From Micromonospora eburnea (GTDB lineage Bacteria; Actinomycetota; Actinomycetes; Mycobacteriales; Micromonosporaceae), in contig NZ_FMHY01000002.1 of assembly GCF_900090225.1 (NCBI RefSeq), forward strand, positions 4,402,001 through 4,466,000: a DNA stretch of 64,000 nucleotides, written 5' to 3'. Under the pieces are notes generated by a model. The model searched no databases, was not told the DNA's origin, and was given only the letters and a program-made list of their open reading frames with translations. The number at the start of each line of letters is the position of its first letter. The stretch's first letter is position 1. Shown in pieces: positions 60,024 to 64,000 of the stretch. The position numbers and the translations under genes were made by a program.

Positions 60024-60698
60024 ATGACGGCGATCAACCAGAGCAGACCGCCGGGCGGCGCTACCGAGCAGGCCCGCCAGGCGACGTCCCAGGTGGGTAA
60101 GCAGACCGCGCAGGCGGGCGGCCAGGTCGGTCACGCCGCCGCCGAGCAGGGCCGGCAGGTGGCCGCGCAGGCGCGGCAGGAGGCGCGGCACCTGACGGGG
60201 GAGGCCACCTCGCAGCTGCGCGACCAGGCCCGGAATCAGCAGCATCGGGCCGCGGAGGGGTTGCGCGGTCTCGGCCGCGAGTTCGGCTCGATGGTCGACG
60301 GCGGCAGGGACAGCGGGCTGGCCGGTGAAACCGTCCGGCGGGCGGCGACGGTCGCGGATCGGGCCGCCGGGTGGCTCGACGAGCGTGAACCCGGCGAGAT
60401 GCTGGACGACATCCGCGGGTACGCCCGCCAGCACCCGGGCGTGTTCCTCGCCGGCGCGGCGATCGCCGGCGTGATAGCCGGCCGGCTCACCCGAAACCTG
60501 ACCTCCGGGAACGGGAAGCGCTCAAGCGAACCGATGGGTCAGACGGCGCAGCCGGGCCAGCCGATGCCGCAGCCGCACGAGCGGGCGGTCGAGGCGCCGT
60601 ACGCCGGCGAAGACGTCTACACCGGGGCGGCGCGAGCGCAGAACGTGTCGCCGACGGGCCGGCGCGAGACGGACATCCCCGGCGGGGTGGCACCGTGA
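60024..60698 (+). CDS. Ala/Gln-rich membrane-associated stress protein
   Basis: The 224-residue protein has ~100 residues of Gln/Ala/Arg-rich amphipathic helix (TSQVGKQTAQAGGQVGHAAAEQGRQ), resembling LEA-like or YtxH-like stress proteins, then one membrane helix (about 136-152: GVFLAGAAIAGVIAGRL) and a disordered Pro-rich tail. It is first in a three-gene operon; the next gene starts at a GTG overlapping its TGA. Similar trios are common in actinobacteria and are linked to envelope or osmotic stress by association only. Confidence 0.85.
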   Translation: MTAINQSRPPGGATEQARQATSQVGKQTAQAGGQVGHAAAEQGRQVAAQARQEARHLTGEATSQLRDQARNQQHRAAEGLRGLGREFGSMVDGGRDSGLAGETVRRAATVADRAAGWLDEREPGEMLDDIRGYARQHPGVFLAGAAIAGVIAGRLTRNLTSGNGKRSSEPMGQTAQPGQPMPQPHERAVEAPYAGEDVYTGAARAQNVSPTGRRETDIPGGVAP

Positions 60699-61087
60699 GC
60701 GCCCCGGAGAAGGAGCGCATCCAGTCGGTCGGTGAGCTGCTGGGTGACGTGACCCGTGACATGTCGACGCTGTTCCGCCAGGAGATCGAACTGGCCAAGG
60801 CGGAGCTGCGCGAGGAGGCGAGCCAGGCCGGCAAGGCCGGCGGCATGTTCGCCGGTTCCGCGCTGGCCGGATTCCTGACCGTGCTGTTCGTCTCGTACGC
60901 GGCCTGGTGGGGCCTGTCCAACGTGATGGACCAGAGCTGGGCCGCGCTCATCGTGGCGGGGGTGTGGGCGATCGTCACCGCCATCCTCCTCACGATCGGG
61001 CGGGCGAAGCTGCGGCAGCTCCGCGCGGTGTTGCCGCGCACGCAACAGACCGCACGGCAGATGCCGAACGCCATGCGCGGCCAGTGA
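60695..61087 (+). CDS. Holin-X/phage-holin-3_6 family membrane protein
   Basis: The 130-residue product has an amphipathic N-terminal helix (SVGELLGDVTRDMSTLFRQEIELAKAEL) followed by two membrane helices (about 48-70 and 80-101) and a basic tail, the standard layout of the actinobacterial Holin-X family. Despite the name these chromosomal proteins are thought to be envelope-associated rather than lytic. It begins at GTG 60695, overlapping the previous stop, and is followed closely by the DUF3618 gene. Confidence 0.9.
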   Translation: MSAPEKERIQSVGELLGDVTRDMSTLFRQEIELAKAELREEASQAGKAGGMFAGSALAGFLTVLFVSYAAWWGLSNVMDQSWAALIVAGVWAIVTAILLTIGRAKLRQLRAVLPRTQQTARQMPNAMRGQ

Positions 61088-61110
61088 ACGAGCCGGAAGG
61101 GAGCATGACC

Positions 61111-61695
61111 ATGTCGAACGATCCAGATCGGATCCGACAGCAGATCGAGCAGACCCGCAGCGAGCTGGTCAGCGACGTCGACGCGCTGACCGACAAGGTC
61201 GACCCACGGCGTATCGCCGGTGACCGTGTCGGCCAGGCGCGCGGCGCGATCACCCGGGTCAAGGAGAAGATGATGGGCACACCCACGGACGGGCACCACC
61301 CCGGCCAGCAGATGTCGTCGGCTGGCGGGTCCATGCGGAGCCACGCCCGCGAGGTCGGGCAGCAGGCTCAGGGCAACCCGGTGGCGGCCGGCCTGATCGC
61401 CTTCGGCGCCGGGCTGCTGGTTTCCGCGCTGATCCCGCCGAGCCGGTCCGAGCGGCACTGGGCCGGACAGGCCAAGGGCATGGCCAGCCAGCACTCCGAC
61501 GAGCTGCGCGAGCAGGCCAGCCAGGTCGGCCATCAGATGCGGGACAACCTGCGCGAGCCCGCTATGCAGGCAGCCCAGTCGGTGGGGTCCACCGCCATGC
61601 ACGGGGCATCCGCCGTGCGCGGCCAGGCCCGGTCGGCCGCCCAACAGGTACAGGGGCGGGCGCAGGAAACCGCGGGTGAGCTTCGGCAGAGCTAG
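61111..61695 (+). CDS. DUF3618 protein
   Basis: The 194-residue protein begins with the diagnostic DUF3618 segment SNDPDRIRQQIEQTRSELVSDVDAL, then VDPRRIAGDRVGQARGAI, one membrane helix near residue 100 (VAAGLIAFGAGLLVSALIPP) and a long Gln/Ala/Arg-rich helical tail. ATG 61111 is chosen because GGAAGGGAG lies 7 nt upstream; ATG 61105 and GTG 61084 are alternatives. Together with the two preceding genes it forms a co-translated envelope-stress unit, ended by the hairpin at 61710. Confidence 0.9.
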   Translation: MSNDPDRIRQQIEQTRSELVSDVDALTDKVDPRRIAGDRVGQARGAITRVKEKMMGTPTDGHHPGQQMSSAGGSMRSHAREVGQQAQGNPVAAGLIAFGAGLLVSALIPPSRSERHWAGQAKGMASQHSDELREQASQVGHQMRDNLREPAMQAAQSVGSTAMHGASAVRGQARSAAQQVQGRAQETAGELRQS

Positions 61696-61709
61696 CCGGG
61701 GGTGGTGAC

Positions 61710-61740
61710 GGGGCGGGCCCGCCTTACGCGGGTCCGCCCC
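61710..61740. terminator. Terminator of the stress operon
   Basis: GGGGCGGGCCCGC and GCGGGTCCGCCCC form a 13-bp stem with one G-U pair and a 5-nt loop, 14 nt past the DUF3618 stop. Confidence 0.85.
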
Positions 61741-61910
61741 GCAGTGCCGTTCCACCAACCTTGGTCACTGGTCCGTTCGGGGCAGGCGGCGGCGACTCGC
61801 CGCCTCTCCCCCGCCCTGGATCTTGCACGCCGTGCCTGCCGGCCGCCCTGACGCAACCCGGAACGCTCAGATCCTGCCGGCGAGCAGACCGGAATACGTC
61901 GGCCCGCGCG

Positions 61911-62894
61911 TCAGACGGTGATGACGACCTTCGCCCGCGCGTGCTCACCTTCGAGGTACCGGATGGCTTGGGGTACCTCGTGGAGTGGATAGGTCCGGTC
62001 GATGACCGGTGTAAGACGGCCGGCCTCGGCGTGGGCACGGAGCGTGTCGAGGTGCTGCCGGCTGGGTGCCGTCGTGAGTGTGACGATGCGGTGGCGGACG
62101 AAGTGCGCCAGCAGCCGCCCGCGCGCGATCAGCCAGACCGGTCCGATGAGGCTGCCGCCGTGGTACACGCCGCCGCCGGAGAGCACCAGCGTCCCGTCCG
62201 GGGTCAGCGCCCGCCGGAGCGCGGTCAGTGAGCGGTTGCCGACCAGATCGAGCACGACCTCGTGGCGGCGCGTCTCGCGGGCGAAGTCTTCGTGGGTGTA
62301 GTCGACGACGTGGTCGGCGCCGAGGGAGCGGACCAGGCCGACATTGCGGGTGCTGCACACCCCGGTCACGGTCGCGCCGAGCGCCTTGGCCAGCTGAACC
62401 GCCAGGGTGCCGACGCCGCCGGAGGCGCCGTTGATGAGGACGCGGTGGCCGGGCTCGACCCGCCCGACGTCGCACAGTCCCATGAGCGCGGTGGTGCCGG
62501 CCAACGGCAGCGCGGCCGCCTGCTGCGGCGTCAGGTTCGCCGGCTTTGGCGCGACCGACGTCTCGGGCACGCATACGTACTCGGCGAACGCGCCGTTGGC
62601 GTCGCCGAGATCGCCGAAGACGGAGTCGCCGGGGCGCACCCGTCGAACGTCGGCGCCGACGGTCTCGACCCGGCCGGCGAAGTCGCGGCCACGGATGCGT
62701 GCCCGGGGCCTTGCCGGGCCCATTGTCAACCGCGCCATCCAGGGATCGCCACGCATGGCGTGCCAGTCGTACGCGTTCAGCGCCGCGGCCTCGACTCGCA
62801 CGAGCACCTCGCCGGCGGCGGGTACGGGCGCGGCGACGTCCGCGAGCGTAAGGGTTTCCGGCGGACCGTATCGGTCTTGGACGACTGCCTTCAT
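61911..62894 (-). CDS. NADPH:quinone oxidoreductase-like (zinc-independent MDR) protein
   Basis: The 327-residue medium-chain reductase has MKAVVQDRYGPPETLTLADV, the catalytic-domain block RGRDFAGRVETVGADV, and the nucleotide-binding GASGGVGTLAVQLAK with SLGADHVVDY. Zinc-ligand cysteines are absent, placing it with quinone oxidoreductase/zeta-crystallin-like enzymes. GGAGGGGAAC precedes ATG 62894. Twin 15-bp palindromes in its promoter, shared with the divergent TetR gene, indicate repression by that regulator and induction by a small, probably electrophilic, compound (inference). Confidence 0.95.
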   Translation of the reverse strand: MKAVVQDRYGPPETLTLADVAAPVPAAGEVLVRVEAAALNAYDWHAMRGDPWMARLTMGPARPRARIRGRDFAGRVETVGADVRRVRPGDSVFGDLGDANGAFAEYVCVPETSVAPKPANLTPQQAAALPLAGTTALMGLCDVGRVEPGHRVLINGASGGVGTLAVQLAKALGATVTGVCSTRNVGLVRSLGADHVVDYTHEDFARETRRHEVVLDLVGNRSLTALRRALTPDGTLVLSGGGVYHGGSLIGPVWLIARGRLLAHFVRHRIVTLTTAPSRQHLDTLRAHAEAGRLTPVIDRTYPLHEVPQAIRYLEGEHARAKVVITV

Positions 62895-62909
62895 GTTCCC
62901 CTCCTCCGA

Positions 62910-62924
62910 GTGTACGGCGTACAC
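62910..62924. promoter_or_regulatory. TetR operator, copy 1
   Basis: GTGTACGGCGTACAC is a perfect inverted repeat around its central base, 15 bp before the oxidoreductase start. It is one of two copies whose centres are 34 bp apart. Confidence 0.85.
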
Positions 62925-62943
62925 CTCCAAGGGAAAAGGGTAG

Positions 62944-62958
62944 GTGTACGCCGTACAC
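62944..62958. promoter_or_regulatory. TetR operator, copy 2
   Basis: GTGTACGCCGTACAC is the same palindrome with the central base changed. It lies 47 bp before the TetR start. Two sites suggest that both divergent promoters are covered. Confidence 0.85.
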
Positions 62959-63005
62959 CCGTCAAGGCGGATAGGGTTCAACCGCCACCGAAAGACGAGG
63001 ACGAG

Positions 63006-63713
63006 ATGGCTGAGATGCTGCGTCGGGCACCGCTGAGCAGGGATCGGGTCCTGCATGCCGCCGTCGCGCTCGCCGACGAGGCCGGGATCGAATCCCTCAG
63101 CATGCGTAACCTCGCCCAGGATCTGGGCGTCGTGCCGATGGCCCTCTACAAGCATGTGGCCAACAAAGACGAGCTGCTCGACGGCATGATCGACGTGGTC
63201 GTCAGCGAGATCGACCCGCCGGTGCCCGACGCCGGCTGGAAAGACGTCGTCCGCCGGCGCATCCTCTCGGCGCGGCAGGTGCTACGGCGCCACCCCTGGG
63301 CGCCGCTCGCGATCGAGTCGAGGAACATGGCCACGCCGGCCCTACTCGCCTACCTCGACTCGATGGTCGAGGCGTTCCGGGCCGGCGGGTTCTCCGCCGA
63401 CCTCGCCCACCACGTGATGCACGCGATGGGCAGCCGGATCCTTGGATTCAGCCAAGAACTGTTCGACGCATCCCGCAACGCCGGCAGATCCGGCACGACC
63501 AACCCCGATCCGCCGGCAGCTCTACCACCGGAGGTCGCCGCCCGGTTCCCGCATCTCGCGGAGATCGCCATGGCGGCATCCCACGACAACGAGTCGGTCG
63601 TGGGGCAGGGCTGCGACGACCAGTTCGAGTTCGAGTTTGCGCTGGACCTGCTGCTGGACGGCATCGAACGGCTGCACCGGCAAGGCTGGACGTCCTCACG
63701 CCGGCTCCGGTGA
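63006..63713 (+). CDS. TetR-family transcriptional regulator
   Basis: The 235-residue regulator has the TetR helix-turn-helix (about 10-55: LSRDRVLHAAVALADEAGIESLSMRNLAQDLGVVPMALYKHVANKDELLDGMID) and a C-terminal ligand domain of the TetR_C class 1 type (PWAPLAIESRNM, GFSADLAHHVMHAMGSRILGF, FEFALDLLLDGIERL). It is divergent from the quinone-oxidoreductase-like gene, and two identical palindromes lie between them, so autorepression and repression of the neighbour are very likely. ATG 63006 is used; ATG 63015 is an alternative. Confidence 0.93.
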   Translation: MAEMLRRAPLSRDRVLHAAVALADEAGIESLSMRNLAQDLGVVPMALYKHVANKDELLDGMIDVVVSEIDPPVPDAGWKDVVRRRILSARQVLRRHPWAPLAIESRNMATPALLAYLDSMVEAFRAGGFSADLAHHVMHAMGSRILGFSQELFDASRNAGRSGTTNPDPPAALPPEVAARFPHLAEIAMAASHDNESVVGQGCDDQFEFEFALDLLLDGIERLHRQGWTSSRRLR

Positions 63714-63815
63714 GGCGTTGGGAAACCCAGCCGCTACGAGTGGCCGGGCCAGATGCCCCATGAGGCTGCCGGGTGGCTCATGCGCTGCTCATCGCCCGAG
63801 CTGCCACCTCATCCT

Positions 63816-64000
63816 TCAGCCGGTCGTCGAGGCCCGCTGGAGCGCCTGACGGACCTGCTGGATCGGCGGCGTTCCCGTCAATCCCGTGTCACCCGGGTAG
63901 AGCCGGCAGGCCAGACCGGACGCCATGGCCGGATCGGCAAAAGGGTCACGACCGTCGATCATCACGGTGGGTGAACCGACGAAGCCGAGTTGCTCAGCCT
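63816..64000 (-). CDS. DF-family (seleno)protein, 3' part
   Basis: The minus strand is open from the window edge to TGA 63816-63818 and encodes 60 residues with GFVGSPTVMIDGRDPFADP and ACRLYPGDTGLTGTPPIQQV, the C-terminal half of a small thioredoxin-like DF-family protein. The N-terminal redox motif (Cys or selenocysteine) lies outside the window. These proteins are found near metal- or thiol-stress genes; function unproven. Confidence 0.8.
   Translation of the reverse strand, partial: AEQLGFVGSPTVMIDGRDPFADPAMASGLACRLYPGDTGLTGTPPIQQVRQALQRASTTG

Noticed and set aside
60695-61087. Holin partner for the endolysin-like gene at 27154
   Set aside because: The Holin-X protein is 33 kb away in an envelope-stress operon with DUF3618 and is of the chromosomal actinobacterial type; no link to the lysin is seen.
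1-64000. CRISPR array, tRNA genes or insertion sequences
   Set aside because: I saw no regularly spaced repeat array, no cloverleaf-like tRNA sequence with CCA-end context, and no transposase gene or terminal inverted repeats.

Overview
The window is very GC-rich, with GTG/ATG starts, purine-rich ribosome binding sites and dense short overlaps between genes. It also carries actinobacterial families: SARP and LuxR-type ATPase regulators, an AA10 polysaccharide monooxygenase, a DF-family thioredoxin-like protein and DUF3618/Holin-X stress proteins. Together these point to a filamentous actinomycete, most likely a Micromonospora-like member of the Micromonosporaceae. I see no tRNA, rRNA, CRISPR array or insertion sequence. 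The organism call is inference from gene content, not from a marker gene.

Left part (0.4-14.7 kb). A split thiamine-diphosphate decarboxylase comes first, followed by a frameshifted small conserved gene, a DUF2071 protein, and a divergent MarR/DoxX pair with a 31-bp palindrome between the genes. From 4 to 9.8 kb lies a sulfur module: a DUF2231-Rieske protein, two MBL-fold/rhodanese fusion proteins, two single-domain rhodaneses, a thioredoxin and a DUF302 protein. Three copies of a CsoR/CstR-like palindrome (ATACCCC..GGGGTAT) sit in front of its transcription units, so it looks like a persulfide or sulfide detoxification regulon. After it come a DEAD-box RNA helicase, two divergent MarR regulators, an internally deleted AraC regulator and a coupled metallophosphoesterase.

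Middle left (14.7-27.1 kb). There is a lipoprotein/ABC ATPase/ABC permease operon, then a secreted 1420-residue FG-GAP and PKD-type zinc metallopeptidase. Divergent from it is a secreted AA10 LPMO whose promoter carries a near-perfect CebR (cellobiose repressor) operator. A secreted alpha/beta-hydrolase-like protein and an HTH-membrane-lectin-like protein complete the region.

Centre (27.1-50.0 kb). One minus-strand operon of seven genes, about 22.9 kb, encodes giant proteins: a PhoD-like phosphatase fusion (1498 aa), a DUF6603 protein (1214 aa), a lectin/FG-GAP-like protein (1671 aa), two large unrecognised proteins (1547 and 609 aa), a phage-tail-fibre-like protein (640 aa) and an endolysin-like peptidase with two peptidoglycan-binding repeats (338 aa). 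None has a visible signal peptide or membrane segment. Neighbours overlap by 4 nt or are closely spaced, and a strong terminator closes the unit. I know no named system with this composition, and it is the main candidate for an undescribed one. Upstream on the same strand are an FAD monooxygenase and a SARP-type ATPase regulator, with three 11-bp direct repeats of SARP-operator spacing between them.

Right part (55-64 kb). This holds a cupin/RibD-like pair, a LuxR ATPase regulator with its DNA-binding domain at the N terminus, a three-gene membrane stress operon, a quinone-oxidoreductase/TetR divergent pair with twin operators, and the 3' part of a DF-family (seleno)protein gene cut by the window edge.
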